DNA of 64,000 nt from Spongiibacter nanhainus (GCF_016132545.1 NZ_CP066167.1:1701001-1765000), one strand, 5' to 3'. Shown: positions 36,017-45,961, counted from the first letter of the stretch. A program made the numbers and translations. The notes: a model not told the origin generated them from the sequence alone.

Positions 36017-36634
36017 ATGAACATTGACTATATCGAGGTGCTGGATCAACTGGCATTGTGGCTACAAAACGTGGACAGCCAAACTCTGCTGGGCGGCGTA
36101 TTTTCACTGCTGGGGGCGACGGTGCTTTTGAGCATGGCGGTTCGCTATTTCCGCGCTCGCAAGCGAGATGCTAGTGCCAGTCAGCAGGCTTCACTCACCG
36201 GCGATGGCCTTTATGAGCCCAATCCCGCGGCGGCCAACGCCAAATCGGCTGCCAAGTCGAAAGACAGCTTGATAGGCAAGTCAAAGGCTAAGACCGCTGA
36301 CAAGGTCACCCTGGACGGCGATGATAGCGCCCTGGCCGGCAGTGCGTCATCAGCCACCGAGCCCGGCGGCAGTTTGGAGCTGATTTTGCGGCAGCAGCGC
36401 CTGATCGATAGCCTAGCTGAACGGGTACAGGCTCTGGAGGGCTACCTGGAAATGATATCCAGCCGTCAACAGAAGTCTGAAGCGGGGCACCGGGACCGCC
36501 TGTATTATCAGGATGCGATTCGGGCCGCAAAATCCGGTGCCAATGCTGAGGAACTGGCAGAGCAATTCAATCTGCCGGCGGCGGAAGCTAATCTGATTAT
36601 CTCTTTGTCCGGGCGCCAAGCACGAGCCGCTTAG
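36017..36634 (+). CDS. DUF2802 family membrane protein
   Basis: A 205-aa protein with one membrane segment near residues 24-43 (LGGVFSLLGATVLLSMAVRY), a basic Ala/Lys/Ser-rich linker (about residues 46-105), and a C-terminal conserved part with a predicted coiled coil (LELILRQQRLIDSLAERVQA) and a small helical domain (YYQDAIRAAKSGANAEELAE followed by QFNLPAAEANLIISL). This layout matches DUF2802, a family often found near the end of flagellar/chemotaxis loci in Pseudomonas relatives; function is unknown. It lies 37 bp after fliA. Confidence 0.75.
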   Translation: MNIDYIEVLDQLALWLQNVDSQTLLGGVFSLLGATVLLSMAVRYFRARKRDASASQQASLTGDGLYEPNPAAANAKSAAKSKDSLIGKSKAKTADKVTLDGDDSALAGSASSATEPGGSLELILRQQRLIDSLAERVQALEGYLEMISSRQQKSEAGHRDRLYYQDAIRAAKSGANAEELAEQFNLPAAEANLIISLSGRQARAA

Positions 36635-37116
36635 GGAGCCTGGCCAACGCCGTAATACAATCGCACTGTGGGGGCGATACCCGCTCCCGCAATGCCCGTT
36701 CCCGCAATACTTAGAACGTCCTCCTTACTCTTCCCTCGGCTGTTCTCTTGGGCCTGCGCCCGCTGCCTCTAACCTTGCTTCTCTGCCTTCCACCGTGCGC
36801 CCCCTGCCGTCTAGTGCGGCTCTTCCTGTCGAACTGCCCATTATTGGCTACACTCATAGAGATACAAGGCACTGGACACACAACTGTCGTTTTCGCCCGG
36901 TAGTGTCTAGCCTGTTGTGAATTTAAGCGGTGTGGGTGTAAGTGCTGCCGATTTAAGAAGGAATACCGCGATGGTCAGCCTGGTCGGATCCCCGCAATTT
37001 TCGATTGGGCATGCGAATTTTCCCTGGGCTAACTTGTCCCAACACCAGCAGCCAACTTACTACCCGGCATGACCGCCAGTATTGAAAGCCAGCAATAAAA
37101 GTAAGGTGAGGCCCTA
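36635..37116. other. Non-coding gap of 482 bp before the glutamate dehydrogenase gene
   Basis: No credible gene is seen. It holds a 15-bp tandem duplication (36680-36694 and 36695-36709, CCCGYTCCCGCAATR) and a long pyrimidine-rich stretch on the + strand (about 36715-36835). The promoter of the downstream gene probably lies in the last 250 bp. I could not single out a convincing terminator for the flagellar operon. Confidence 0.5.
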
Positions 37117-40100
37117 ATGAGTGCACAAACCGCGACCCGTCAACAGCTGATCAAGCGTATCCAGCGAGTCGGAGAGCAGCAGCTGCCACCCGAGACCTAT
37201 TCCGGGTTTCTACAATTTGCCGAGCAGGTCCTGCATGTCCACCCGGATGACGATCAACTGGATTGGCAGCCGGAGTCAAATTTTGGTGTGTTGTTCGGTC
37301 TGTACCGTTTCGCCAGTTCTCGGCCCCAAAGTAAACCGCTGCTAAAAGTCTTTAACCCATCGGCAGAAGAGGATGGGTGGTCCAGTAAGCATACGGTTAT
37401 TTACTATTGCCAGGACGACATGCCGTTTTTGGTGGACTCGCTGCGGATGGCGCTCAACCGCTTGGGGATGGGCATCCAGCTTTTTGAGAGTTCGGTAATT
37501 AGCTTAAGCCGGGATAATAACGGCGATTTTAATCATGGCTCTCTGGCGGAGAGCAATCAGCGCGAGAGTGTGGGTTACATCCTCATCGACCACAGCAGTG
37601 AAGACGCGCAACTGCGCAGTATTCACAATGCCTTGACTGCCGCGATGGCAGACGTGGCCCTGGTGGTGGGCAGCTTTGAACCGATGTTGCAACGGGTGGA
37701 TAACTGTATTGCCGAGCTGGAGCAACAAAATGCACCCAACGATGATGAGCTGGCGTTTTTGCGCTGGCTACGGGACGGTAACTTTACATTTTTGGGGATG
37801 GCGGAATTCAGGCTCTCGGGGCGTGCGGGCCAGGAAAGTATCAGTGAGCAAGAGAACCAACGCCTGGGTTTGATGACCCGTCGCGATGCCTTGCCCACCA
37901 TCCGTTTGAAGGACTTGGGAGAGGGCTTCGAAGCCTTTTACCGGCAGGATCACGCCTTGGCTTTTACCAAATCCTCTCAACGCGCTACTGTCCATCGCAG
38001 TGTGTATGCCGACTATGTGATCGTCAAACGTTTCGATCAAAAGGGGCGGGCAGTGGGGGAAACCCGTATTCTCGGTCTCTATACCTCCGGTCTGTACTTT
38101 CAAAGCATCGATCAAATTCCATTGCTCCGCAGCAAGGCACAATGGCTGTGCCAGCATTCCCAGCTGGATAATGCCAGCCACAACGGCAAAACCTTCCGGG
38201 CCATAATTCAGGGGCACCCCCGGGACGAATTGCTGCAGGCGAGTAATGAAAACCTGTTGGAGACCGCGCTTGGCATTTGGAAGATTTACGAGCGCCGAGC
38301 CGTACGCCTGTTTGCCCGGGTCGATCACTTTGAAAAGTTTGTCAGTTTTATTGTTTACCTGCCTAGAGAGGCGGTTAACGCGGAGACAGAAATTCACGAT
38401 CTGTTGGCCCAGGCAATGGGAACGCAGGACGGTGAACGCTCCACGCAATTTATGTCGGAGTCAGTGCTGGCGCGCCTGCATTTTATTTTTAGAATCGCCG
38501 ATCGCAACACCCCGCAATTTGATGTCGCCGCCCTGGAGCACGACATCCGCGAGCTCACTCGGGATTGGTCAGCGCGTTTTTACGACCTGTGTTTAGAGCG
38601 CCTGGGTGACGAGCGTGGACGACTGATCGGGCACCGATTCTGGAAGGCCTTTCCCGCCGCCTATCGGGACCGCTTTTCACCACTAATGGCGGTGAATGAT
38701 TTGGAGCTGTGTATGCAGCTCAAAGACCGCCACGACATCAGCATTAGCCTGTTTAGGGAGCTGGGGGCCGAGCCCAACACTCTGCGTCTTAAATTGTGTC
38801 ATCGGGAAGAATCGCTACAGCTCTCGGATATTATGCCCCTGCTGGAGAATCTCGGCTCCCGGGTTTTGGTGGAGCATCCCTATCAAATTCGCCCGGTGGG
38901 GGAGAGCGATGTCTGGATGCACGACTTCAGCCTGGAGCACGACCTTGGCAATGGTGTGCCCCTGAACCTGGATACTGTGCGCGACAGCTATCAGGAGGCA
39001 CTGCGAGCCATATGGCGAGGCCAGGCTGAAAACGATGTCTTTAACCGTTTGGTATTTGGGGCGCGGCTGGATTGGCGAACGGTTGCACTTATTCGCGCCT
39101 ATGCACGATACCTGAAGCAGCTGGGCTCGCCCTTTAGCCTGGACTTTGTCGCCACAGTATTGGCCGGCCATGTCAGCATCTGCCGGGATCTGGTGGCCTT
39201 GTTTCGCTGCCTTTTCGATCCCCGGCGCCGCGAAAAACACAGCTCCGAAGACCGTATTGCCAAAATTCGTCGACGCATCATCGGGGCACTGGACAAGGTC
39301 GCCAACCTCAATGAAGACCAGGTCCTGCGCCAATATATGCAGGTGATAGAGGCCACCTTGCGGACCAATTTCTTCCAGACTGACGAGAACGGCGAATATC
39401 GGGACTGCATTGCCCTCAAGATCAATACCAGCCAATTGGAGTTCGCTCCCCAGCCACGTCCGGAGTTTGAGGTCTATGTTTTCTCACCACGGGTGGAAGG
39501 GGTGCATCTGCGCGGCGGCAAAGTAGCCCGGGGCGGCATTCGTTGGTCTGATCGCCTGGAGGATTTCCGTACTGAAATTCTGGGCCTTGTGAAGGCTCAA
39601 CAGGTCAAAAACGCGGTGATTGTGCCAACCGGGGCCAAGGGGGGCTTTGTCGCTCGGCGGGCTCCGCTAATGGGCAGTCGAGAACAGCTTCAGGAGGAGG
39701 GCGTCGCCTGCTATCGTCTGTTTATCGGCAGTCTGCTGGATATTACTGACAATCGCGTCGGCGAGGGAGTCGAACGGCCTCAAGGGGTGGTGTGTCGCGA
39801 TGAAGAGGACCCCTACCTGGTGGTGGCCGCTGACAAAGGCACGGCCAGTTTTTCTGATATCGCCAACGAGATTTCCCTACAGCACAATTTCTGGTTGGGT
39901 GACGCCTTCGCTTCAGGTGGCAGCAATGGATACGACCACAAGGCCATGGGGATTACCGCCCGGGGCGCTTGGGTAGCTGTGCAGCGCCACTTCAGGGAGC
40001 TGGGTAAGGATATTCAGTCGGAAGAGTTCACAGCCCTTGGTATTGGCGATATGGGCGGCGATGTGTTTGGAAATGGGATGCTATTGTCCAAGCATACCCG

Positions 40101-41943
40101 CTTGGTAGCGGCTTTTAACCATCTGCATATCTTTATTGACCCGGAGCCTGATGCCGAGGCTTCCTGGGCTGAGCGGAAGCGGCTTTTTGATCTGCCCGGG
40201 TCTTCCTGGGCGGATTACAACAGCGAGCTGATCTCCAAGGGAGGTGGGGTATTTGAACGCAGCGCCAAGCAGATCAACCTGTCTGCGCAAATGCGCAAGT
40301 TGCTCGATTGTAAAGACAAGGCCCTATCCCCAGACGCGCTGATCAAACGTTTGATGCAGGCGCCGGTGGATTTGATCTGGAATGGCGGCATTGGCACCTA
40401 TGTGAAATCCAGTACGGAGAGTCATGCCGACGTAGGAGATCGCGCCAACGATGGGGTGCGGGTTAATGGTCGTGATCTGCGCTGTAAAGTCTTTGGTGAA
40501 GGCGGCAACCTTGGACTAACCCAGCTGGGCAGGATGGAGTACTGCCGGGAAGGCGGGATCTGCAATACCGATTTTATCGACAATGCCGCCGGAGTGGATT
40601 GTTCGGACCACGAGGTCAACATCAAAATACTCCTCAATGCCAAAGTGGAATCCGAGGACCTGACGGCCAAGCAGCGCAACCAGTTGCTGTCAAAAATGAC
40701 TGATGATGTCGCCGACCTTGTATTGGAGAACAACTACCGACAGACCCTGGCCATCAGCCTGGCGGAAAACCGGCGGGCCAAGCACCACCACGACTATCTG
40801 CGCTTTCTTGAGCATCTGGAAGAAACTGGCCGGCTCCATCGCGACCTGGAGTTTCTACCGGATAACGAAACGATTAAAGACTACTATGGTGAAGGCAAAG
40901 CCTGGACCCGTCCCGAATTGTCGGTGATGGTGTCTTACGCCAAGGTCGAGCTCAAAGAGCAGTTACTCAGCGAGGAAATCGTTGGCGACGATTGGATTGC
41001 CAGACGGGTATTCAGCGCCTTTCCTGCTCGTTTGCAGAAAAAATACGGCCAGGATATCAGCCATCACCGGCTACAGAGAGAGATCATTGCGACCCAACTG
41101 GCGAATGAAATGGTCAACCTGATGGGGTTTAGCTATAGCCTGCGGCAATCTATTTCAGTAGGAGCCCGTCCGCCCCAAACCGCCATGGCCTTTGTCACGG
41201 TGATGGAATTATTTGAGCTGGGTGAATTGTGGCAGCAGGTAGAGGCGCTGGACTACGCTGTGCCCACCGAACTCCAGTACGAACTGTTTCACCAGATTAT
41301 GCGTCTGGGACGGCGAGGATCCCGCTGGTTCCTGCGCAATAAACACGAGGTGGCCCCACAGCACACCATTGAGCTAATGAAAAAAGATTTCCAGCGGCTG
41401 ATGCCGGACATACCGGATATGCAGGGACAGAGCTGGTCAACAATGTGGCAGCAGCGCCGCCAAAACTGGATCGAGCAGGGTGTACCCGAGGCGCTGGCGG
41501 GGCGTATCGCCGCTTTTGATGCATTTTATCTACTGCCTGGGGGCGTCGATGCCGCCTTGACTACCGACGTAGATGCCCATGCCATGATGAGCCTGCAGTT
41601 TGATCTGGTTGAACTTTTGTCCCTGGACTGGATGTTTCAGCGACTTATCGATTGGCAACCGGATAGTCGTTGGCAGGACCTGGCACGGGAATCCTACGTG
41701 GACAATATCGAGGTTTTACTGCGCTCCCTGGCAGTGGGCCTAAGCCAGCACATGGAGGGGGATAGCATGAATGTGCTGGCGTCCTGGCAATCGGGCTACA
41801 CGACGCGGATTGATCGCTATCTAGGTATGATCAATGCACTGCGGGCGTCGGCGACCCAGGATTTGTCCGTTTTTACTGTGATAGTTCGGGAACTGCAGGA
41901 CCTTGTGGATGCCTCGCTATCGGGCTTAGCACAAAGCGGTTAA
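37117..41943 (+). CDS. gdhB: NAD-specific glutamate dehydrogenase, large (180-kDa) class
   Basis: Oxidises glutamate to 2-oxoglutarate and ammonia with NAD+, usually in glutamate catabolism. At 1,608 aa it is the full length for the large bacterial class first described in Streptomyces and Pseudomonas. The catalytic part holds KVARGGIRWSDRLEDFRTEI (about residues 799-818), the substrate-lysine region VPTGAKGGFVARRA (about 836-849) and the nucleotide-binding segment GIGDMGGDVFGNGMLLSKHT (about 976-995). The long N-terminal region contains ACT-like regulatory segments. A GGTGAGG site precedes the ATG. The frame is intact throughout. Confidence 0.95.
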   Translation: MSAQTATRQQLIKRIQRVGEQQLPPETYSGFLQFAEQVLHVHPDDDQLDWQPESNFGVLFGLYRFASSRPQSKPLLKVFNPSAEEDGWSSKHTVIYYCQDDMPFLVDSLRMALNRLGMGIQLFESSVISLSRDNNGDFNHGSLAESNQRESVGYILIDHSSEDAQLRSIHNALTAAMADVALVVGSFEPMLQRVDNCIAELEQQNAPNDDELAFLRWLRDGNFTFLGMAEFRLSGRAGQESISEQENQRLGLMTRRDALPTIRLKDLGEGFEAFYRQDHALAFTKSSQRATVHRSVYADYVIVKRFDQKGRAVGETRILGLYTSGLYFQSIDQIPLLRSKAQWLCQHSQLDNASHNGKTFRAIIQGHPRDELLQASNENLLETALGIWKIYERRAVRLFARVDHFEKFVSFIVYLPREAVNAETEIHDLLAQAMGTQDGERSTQFMSESVLARLHFIFRIADRNTPQFDVAALEHDIRELTRDWSARFYDLCLERLGDERGRLIGHRFWKAFPAAYRDRFSPLMAVNDLELCMQLKDRHDISISLFRELGAEPNTLRLKLCHREESLQLSDIMPLLENLGSRVLVEHPYQIRPVGESDVWMHDFSLEHDLGNGVPLNLDTVRDSYQEALRAIWRGQAENDVFNRLVFGARLDWRTVALIRAYARYLKQLGSPFSLDFVATVLAGHVSICRDLVALFRCLFDPRRREKHSSEDRIAKIRRRIIGALDKVANLNEDQVLRQYMQVIEATLRTNFFQTDENGEYRDCIALKINTSQLEFAPQPRPEFEVYVFSPRVEGVHLRGGKVARGGIRWSDRLEDFRTEILGLVKAQQVKNAVIVPTGAKGGFVARRAPLMGSREQLQEEGVACYRLFIGSLLDITDNRVGEGVERPQGVVCRDEEDPYLVVAADKGTASFSDIANEISLQHNFWLGDAFASGGSNGYDHKAMGITARGAWVAVQRHFRELGKDIQSEEFTALGIGDMGGDVFGNGMLLSKHTRLVAAFNHLHIFIDPEPDAEASWAERKRLFDLPGSSWADYNSELISKGGGVFERSAKQINLSAQMRKLLDCKDKALSPDALIKRLMQAPVDLIWNGGIGTYVKSSTESHADVGDRANDGVRVNGRDLRCKVFGEGGNLGLTQLGRMEYCREGGICNTDFIDNAAGVDCSDHEVNIKILLNAKVESEDLTAKQRNQLLSKMTDDVADLVLENNYRQTLAISLAENRRAKHHHDYLRFLEHLEETGRLHRDLEFLPDNETIKDYYGEGKAWTRPELSVMVSYAKVELKEQLLSEEIVGDDWIARRVFSAFPARLQKKYGQDISHHRLQREIIATQLANEMVNLMGFSYSLRQSISVGARPPQTAMAFVTVMELFELGELWQQVEALDYAVPTELQYELFHQIMRLGRRGSRWFLRNKHEVAPQHTIELMKKDFQRLMPDIPDMQGQSWSTMWQQRRQNWIEQGVPEALAGRIAAFDAFYLLPGGVDAALTTDVDAHAMMSLQFDLVELLSLDWMFQRLIDWQPDSRWQDLARESYVDNIEVLLRSLAVGLSQHMEGDSMNVLASWQSGYTTRIDRYLGMINALRASATQDLSVFTVIVRELQDLVDASLSGLAQSG

Positions 41944-42049
41944 TTCAGAGTAGGGCGTCAGCTGGGATAGATCACAGGTGGCAATGGAGGTGTGTCAGCG
42001 CAAGGGATGCATTAGACTTGGGGGATACTGATAAGCCCAAGGAGACACC

Positions 42050-42982
42050 ATGCCACTTGATCCCCAAACTGCGGACTTTTTGCAGATGCTCGCCGATGCT
42101 GGCGCCAAGCCCTTCAGTGATTTGCCACCCTCGGAGTCGCGAAGAGCGTTCTCTACACTCATTTCCATGTTGCCGCCTTCCCAGGCGCAACTGGCCAATG
42201 TCGAGGATCGACGCGTACCCGGACCCGCTGGGGATATCCCAATACGTATCTACACGCCGAAGGGAGAAGGCCCCTTTGGCGTATTGGTGTATGTCCACGG
42301 CGGTGGTTTTGTGATTGGATCAGTCGAGGATTACGATCCGACTTGTCGCGAGGTCTGTGCTGGTGCCGGCTGTATCGTGGTGTCGGTAGAGTACCGCTTG
42401 GCCCCTGAGCACCCCTTTCCCGCAGCCCCCGAGGATGCCTTTGCGGCGCTGAATTGGGTAGCTAAAAACGCGAGCAGTTTTGGCGGTGACCCCGGTCGTT
42501 TGGTGGTTGGTGGCGACAGCGCTGGCGGAAATTTGGCAGCGGTCATGGCGCAGCGGGCGCGTAATGCCGGGGGCCCTGAATTGCGAGGGCAAATGCTGAT
42601 CTATCCGGTGACCAATGTCGGTGAAGAGACCGATTCGCTGCGGGACAATGCAGAGGGCTACCTGCTGACTCGCGCGGACATGGACTACTTCGCCGGGCAC
42701 TATGTGACTGATGAAGCTGCTCTGGAGAACCCCGATCTCTGCCCAGCGCGAGCCGATAGCCTGGCTGGCTTACCGCCGGCCTGGGTTGCCACCTGTGAGT
42801 TCGACCCCTTGCGAGACGATGGCGAAGCCTATGCGCAAGCCTTGCAAAAGGCCGGAGTCGAAGTGCATTCAAAACGCTATGATGGCGCGATACACGGCAG
42901 CTGGAATTTCTTCAGCAGTTTGGAGCTGGGCCGTCAATTGATGGACGATGCCATCGACTGGTTAAAAACACGGCTGAGTTAA
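42050..42982 (+). CDS. Alpha/beta hydrolase, hormone-sensitive-lipase family esterase
   Basis: Predicted cytoplasmic carboxylesterase acting on short-chain esters. The 310-aa product has the HSL oxyanion motif HGGGF (residues 84-88), the nucleophile elbow GDSAGG with Ser157, and a probable triad completed by Asp252 (EFDPLRDDGEAYA) and His282 (GAIHGSWNFF). There is no signal peptide. AAGGAG lies 8 nt before the ATG. It stands alone between gdhB and a hairpin at 43068-43104. The physiological substrate cannot be deduced. Confidence 0.88.
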   Translation: MPLDPQTADFLQMLADAGAKPFSDLPPSESRRAFSTLISMLPPSQAQLANVEDRRVPGPAGDIPIRIYTPKGEGPFGVLVYVHGGGFVIGSVEDYDPTCREVCAGAGCIVVSVEYRLAPEHPFPAAPEDAFAALNWVAKNASSFGGDPGRLVVGGDSAGGNLAAVMAQRARNAGGPELRGQMLIYPVTNVGEETDSLRDNAEGYLLTRADMDYFAGHYVTDEAALENPDLCPARADSLAGLPPAWVATCEFDPLRDDGEAYAQALQKAGVEVHSKRYDGAIHGSWNFFSSLELGRQLMDDAIDWLKTRLS

Positions 42983-43067
42983 TACTTTTGTATCCCGCAT
43001 AAAAATTCTGATGCATACCCGGCAACGTTGAGCCCCTTTCCCTCATCGCTGTTATTGCCCTCAGATA

Positions 43068-43104
43068 CCCGAGCCGCCTAATTGCAGGAAAGGCGGCTCT
43101 CGGG
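43068..43104. terminator. Hairpin after the esterase gene
   Basis: CCCGAGCCGCCT (43068-43079) pairs with AGGCGG-CT-CTCGGG (43091-43104), a 12-bp stem with a 2-nt bulge and an 11-nt loop. No U-tract follows, so it may be a weak terminator or an mRNA 3'-end stabiliser. Confidence 0.4.
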
Positions 43105-43176
43105 CAAGCTGCTTATGCCAGTGCTAGCCAAAATCCATGCTGGGATAGTGTGACCCCGTTATAGTCGAGACATGCG

Positions 43177-43521
43177 GTGAAAAAAACAGATAAAAAATTA
43201 GACAATGCACTGAGACAGGCCCTGATTGATGTTTGCGAAGAGCTGCTGCGTTGGAATGATGGCTTCCAGTGGCTAACCCACTTTGCCAACTATCAGAATT
43301 TCCCCACGTCCTTGTCGGTCGTCTGTGTATACGATACCAATGCGAATTTACACGCTGCCGATACTGAGGCAGTGCGGTCAAAAGTGGGTGAAAAACTCGC
43401 CGCAATAAACATCACTATTCAACAGATTCAACGCCACGTCAGTTTTGATACGGAAGAGAATTGCGAGCGTGACAGCGGAGGGAGCTGGAAGCAGCGATTC
43501 GCCAGAGTATCCAAGCACTGA
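43177..43521 (+). CDS. Small conserved protein of unknown function
   Basis: A 114-aa soluble protein starting at a GTG (MKKTDKKLDNALRQALIDVC). It has an N-terminal helical half and a beta-type stretch (LSVVCVYDTNANLHAADTEA). I recall similar small proteins in Pseudomonas and relatives annotated only as hypothetical, or as Fis-type without clear support; there is no helix-turn-helix that I can see. It ends directly before a three-fold 15-bp repeat. It appears to be a single-gene unit. Confidence 0.6.
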   Translation: MKKTDKKLDNALRQALIDVCEELLRWNDGFQWLTHFANYQNFPTSLSVVCVYDTNANLHAADTEAVRSKVGEKLAAINITIQQIQRHVSFDTEENCERDSGGSWKQRFARVSKH

Positions 43522-43867
43522 TTTTCCAGGCCCTAATCTTCCAGGCCCTGATCTTTCAGGCCTTGCGCAAATACGACACCCTCATCCCATACGCACTGCC
43601 TCAGCAGAATACGGCCCTTCCTTTATACGACTCTCCAGGCAGCCTTCGAACCAGGCTACACCTTTTGGTCGTACTTCCTTTACTTTACGTGCCATATCTT
43701 GCTTGTGTTTCCCATCCTTCCAGCTCCGTTACTCCTCGCGCAATAATCAATTGACAAGCTAACCAATTAAGCGGTGGCCTCGGTCGTAGTAACTGACTAC
43801 CATGATGTTTAACACTGCAATTTTGCGGTCCCTTAATCAGTGAGCCCGCAATCGGGGAGAGCTTCTC
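43522..43867. other. Non-coding gap of 346 bp before the sugar dehydrogenase gene
   Basis: Holds the 15-bp repeats and otherwise no strong gene. On the minus strand a 37-codon frame (43582-43695) encodes a basic peptide beginning MARKVKEVRPKGVAWFEGCL. It reads protein-like but has no good ribosome-binding site, so it is not called as a gene. GGGGAGAG near 43855 is the ribosome-binding site of the next gene. Confidence 0.45.
43524..43568. repeat. Three tandem 15-bp repeats
   Basis: TTCCAGGCCCTAATC (43524-43538), TTCCAGGCCCTGATC (43539-43553) and TTTCAGGCCTTGCGC (43554-43568), the last diverged. The array begins 2 bp after the stop codon of the preceding small protein. AGGCCT-type cores could form short hairpins. 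No function is known. Confidence 0.7.
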
Positions 43868-44974
43868 ATGCAACTCGTCAGTACACTGTTCCGTCAGCTT
43901 GTTTTAGTACTTCCCTTTATCGCTTTGTGGGTGTCAGCGTGCGCGCGGGCGGAATCCCACCTAGAGGTGGTGGTCGAAGGCTTGAACCAACCTTGGGGCG
44001 TCGCATTTTTAGATAAGGACCGCATTTTAATCAGCGAGAAATCGGGCAACCTGCGCCTTTGGCAAGGGGGAACGCTGAGCCCACCACTGTCCGGTATGCC
44101 CGATGTGGACGCTCGCGGCCAGGGTGGATTGTTGGATCTGGCCTATCGTGACGGCTGGGTGTATTTCAGTTATGCCGAGCCCGGTCCATCTGTAGGACGG
44201 AACTCCACCGCGGTGGCGAGAGGGCGCTTGGAGGGTAACTCACTGGTCGATGTGGCAGTGATTTTCCGTCAATTGCCCCGTTATCCCTCGCGCGGACATT
44301 TTGGCTCCCGCTTGGCCTTCTCCCCGCAAGGACATTTATTTATCACTCTTGGTGACCGGCAGACGGCTCGAGACGATGCCCAGACCCTGGATAACCATCA
44401 TGGGAAGGTGATTCGCATCTGGCCCGATGGCAGTATCCCGGAAGATAATCCCTACGCGGCTTCGCAAGGGGGTAAAGCGCTGCCGGAAATATGGTCCTAT
44501 GGACACCGCAATGTGCAGGGGGCGGCTATCCACCCCGATACCGGAGAGTTATGGACTCATGAACACGGCCCCAGGGGTGGCGACGAGGTGAATATTACTC
44601 GTGCAGGTGTCAATTACGGATGGCCGGTGATCACCTATGGTGAAGAGTATCGGGGCGGCAAGATTGGAGTTGGAACGCATAAAGCCGGTATGGCTCAGCC
44701 CCTGCACTATTGGGTCCCCTCTATCGCTCCCTCTGGCATGGCGTTTTCCACTAGCGGGCGCTATCCGCAATGGCAGGGCGATGTGTTTGTGGGCTCTTTG
44801 AAGTTCCAACAATTGGTGAGGCTGGACGTAGAAAACGGCAAGATTGTCGGTGAGGAGCGACTGTTTGAAGAGAGTCTTGGCCAGCGGGTGCGGGATGTGG
44901 TCCAAGGGCCTGACGGACTGCTGTACATACTCACCGATGACAGCCGAGGTCGGCTACTTCGTGTACAACCCTAA
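43868..44974 (+). CDS. PQQ-dependent aldose sugar dehydrogenase-like protein (YliI/Asd family)
   Basis: Predicted periplasmic six-bladed beta-propeller quinoprotein oxidising sugars. The 368-aa product begins with a Sec signal peptide ending near residue 27-30 ([10 protein letters not shown]); the cysteine is not in a clean lipobox. Family blocks are [20 protein letters not shown] (about residues 37-56), [20 protein letters not shown] (about 213-232) and [29 protein letters not shown] site lies before the ATG. The macrodomain gene starts 17 bp downstream, so the two are probably cotranscribed. Confidence 0.87.
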   Translation: MQLVSTLFRQLVLVLPFIALWVSACARAESHLEVVVEGLNQPWGVAFLDKDRILISEKSGNLRLWQGGTLSPPLSGMPDVDARGQGGLLDLAYRDGWVYFSYAEPGPSVGRNSTAVARGRLEGNSLVDVAVIFRQLPRYPSRGHFGSRLAFSPQGHLFITLGDRQTARDDAQTLDNHHGKVIRIWPDGSIPEDNPYAASQGGKALPEIWSYGHRNVQGAAIHPDTGELWTHEHGPRGGDEVNITRAGVNYGWPVITYGEEYRGGKIGVGTHKAGMAQPLHYWVPSIAPSGMAFSTSGRYPQWQGDVFVGSLKFQQLVRLDVENGKIVGEERLFEESLGQRVRDVVQGPDGLLYILTDDSRGRLLRVQP

Positions 44975-44990
44975 ACCAGAGGATATTGCG

Positions 44991-45512
44991 ATGGGCAAGG
45001 CGAGGGAAAAACTGCATGTCTGGCAGGGGGATATCACGACTCTGGCCGTGGATGCCATCGTCAACGCCGCTAATGAGAGTTTGCTGGGCGGTGGCGGGGT
45101 GGATGGCGCCATCCACCGAGCGGCGGGCCCCCAATTGCTAGAGTACTGTCGTGGTTTGGGCGGGTGCCCGACCGGCGATGCCAAGTTGACGCCGGGGTAT
45201 AGGTTGCCCGCCCGTTATGTGATCCATACCGTGGGCCCGGTGTGGCGTGGCGGTGAACACAACGAGCCAAATTTGCTGGCCTCTTGCTATCGGCGTTGTA
45301 TAGAGATTGCCGCAGCACAGGGGATGAAAAGCCTGGCCTTTCCCGCGATCAGTTGTGGTGTTTATGCCTACCCGCCCGAGTTGGCCACCCAACTGGCCGT
45401 GTCGACATTGGAAAAAGCGCTGATTGAACCTGCCGCACAGAGCATTGAGGCCGTCACGCTGGTGGGCTTTGATAAACGCATGAAGGACCACTGGCTTGCG
45501 GCGCTGGCCTAG
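44991..45512 (+). CDS. Macrodomain protein, O-acetyl-ADP-ribose deacetylase-like
   Basis: A 173-aa cytoplasmic single-domain macro protein of the YmdB/MacroD type, expected to remove ADP-ribose or acetyl groups from ADP-ribose derivatives. Conserved blocks: [20 protein letters not shown] (residues 13-32), the catalytic/binding loop [18 protein letters not shown] (33-50) and [13 protein letters not shown] (about 119-131). I choose the ATG at 44991 (AGAGG upstream); the open frame continues further upstream into the preceding gene without similarity. It converges with the next gene at a 14-bp distance. Confidence 0.9.
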   Translation: MGKAREKLHVWQGDITTLAVDAIVNAANESLLGGGGVDGAIHRAAGPQLLEYCRGLGGCPTGDAKLTPGYRLPARYVIHTVGPVWRGGEHNEPNLLASCYRRCIEIAAAQGMKSLAFPAISCGVYAYPPELATQLAVSTLEKALIEPAAQSIEAVTLVGFDKRMKDHWLAALA

Positions 45513-45526
45513 CAGCGGGCCGGCGA

Positions 45527-45961
45527 TTACCCCCGGGGGCGGTCGATAACCGCGAGAATACTGTCCTCGGTCTGGGGGCCGGTTAACACTTCAACCACCT
45601 CACCCTGAGGGCTGACAATAAAGGTGGTTGGCAGCACCCGTGGCCGGCTTTGCCCAAGGCGTTCAGCAGGGTCTTCCGCCAGGGTGTCAAACTCTACCCC
45701 CAGCTCAGTTTCGTCGGCGGCCAGGGCATCGCCCTGTAAACCATCGTAATTGACTCCCAGAACGATGACATCGTCGCGGCTGCGGTTGAGCTGGTTGAGG
45801 GCGGGAATTTCTTCTCGGCACGGGCCACACCAGCTGGCCCAATAGTTGATAACCTGCCAGGTTTTGCCGTCCACAGATTCGCTGTCTGCTTGGCAGCCGG
45901 CGAGCAGTGCTGCCAGAGTGGCAAGCAGGGCTGTGTTGAACAAACGACGGAATGCAGGCAT
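45527..45961 (-). CDS. TlpA/ResA-like thioredoxin-fold lipoprotein
   Basis: A 144-aa membrane-anchored thiol-disulfide protein. A lipoprotein signal peptide has the lipobox LAGC with Cys23. The thioredoxin active site WCGPC is at residues 44-48, and the cis-Pro loop (RVLPTTFIVSPQGEV) is near residues 108-122. It likely acts in the periplasm on disulfides or cytochrome maturation. It is divergently transcribed from arsC, with a 108-bp shared promoter region. Confidence 0.88.
   Translation of the reverse strand: MPAFRRLFNTALLATLAALLAGCQADSESVDGKTWQVINYWASWCGPCREEIPALNQLNRSRDDVIVLGVNYDGLQGDALAADETELGVEFDTLAEDPAERLGQSRPRVLPTTFIVSPQGEVVEVLTGPQTEDSILAVIDRPRG

Noticed and set aside
43445-43762. 105-codon plus-strand frame after the small conserved gene
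   Set aside because: Starts with TTG inside the preceding gene, has Pro/Ser-rich composition, and part of it is just the translated 15-bp repeats.
44844-44990. Longer form of the macrodomain protein starting at 44844
   Set aside because: The extra N-terminus would be translated from within the sugar dehydrogenase gene and has no macrodomain similarity; the ATG at 44991 has its own AGAGG site.
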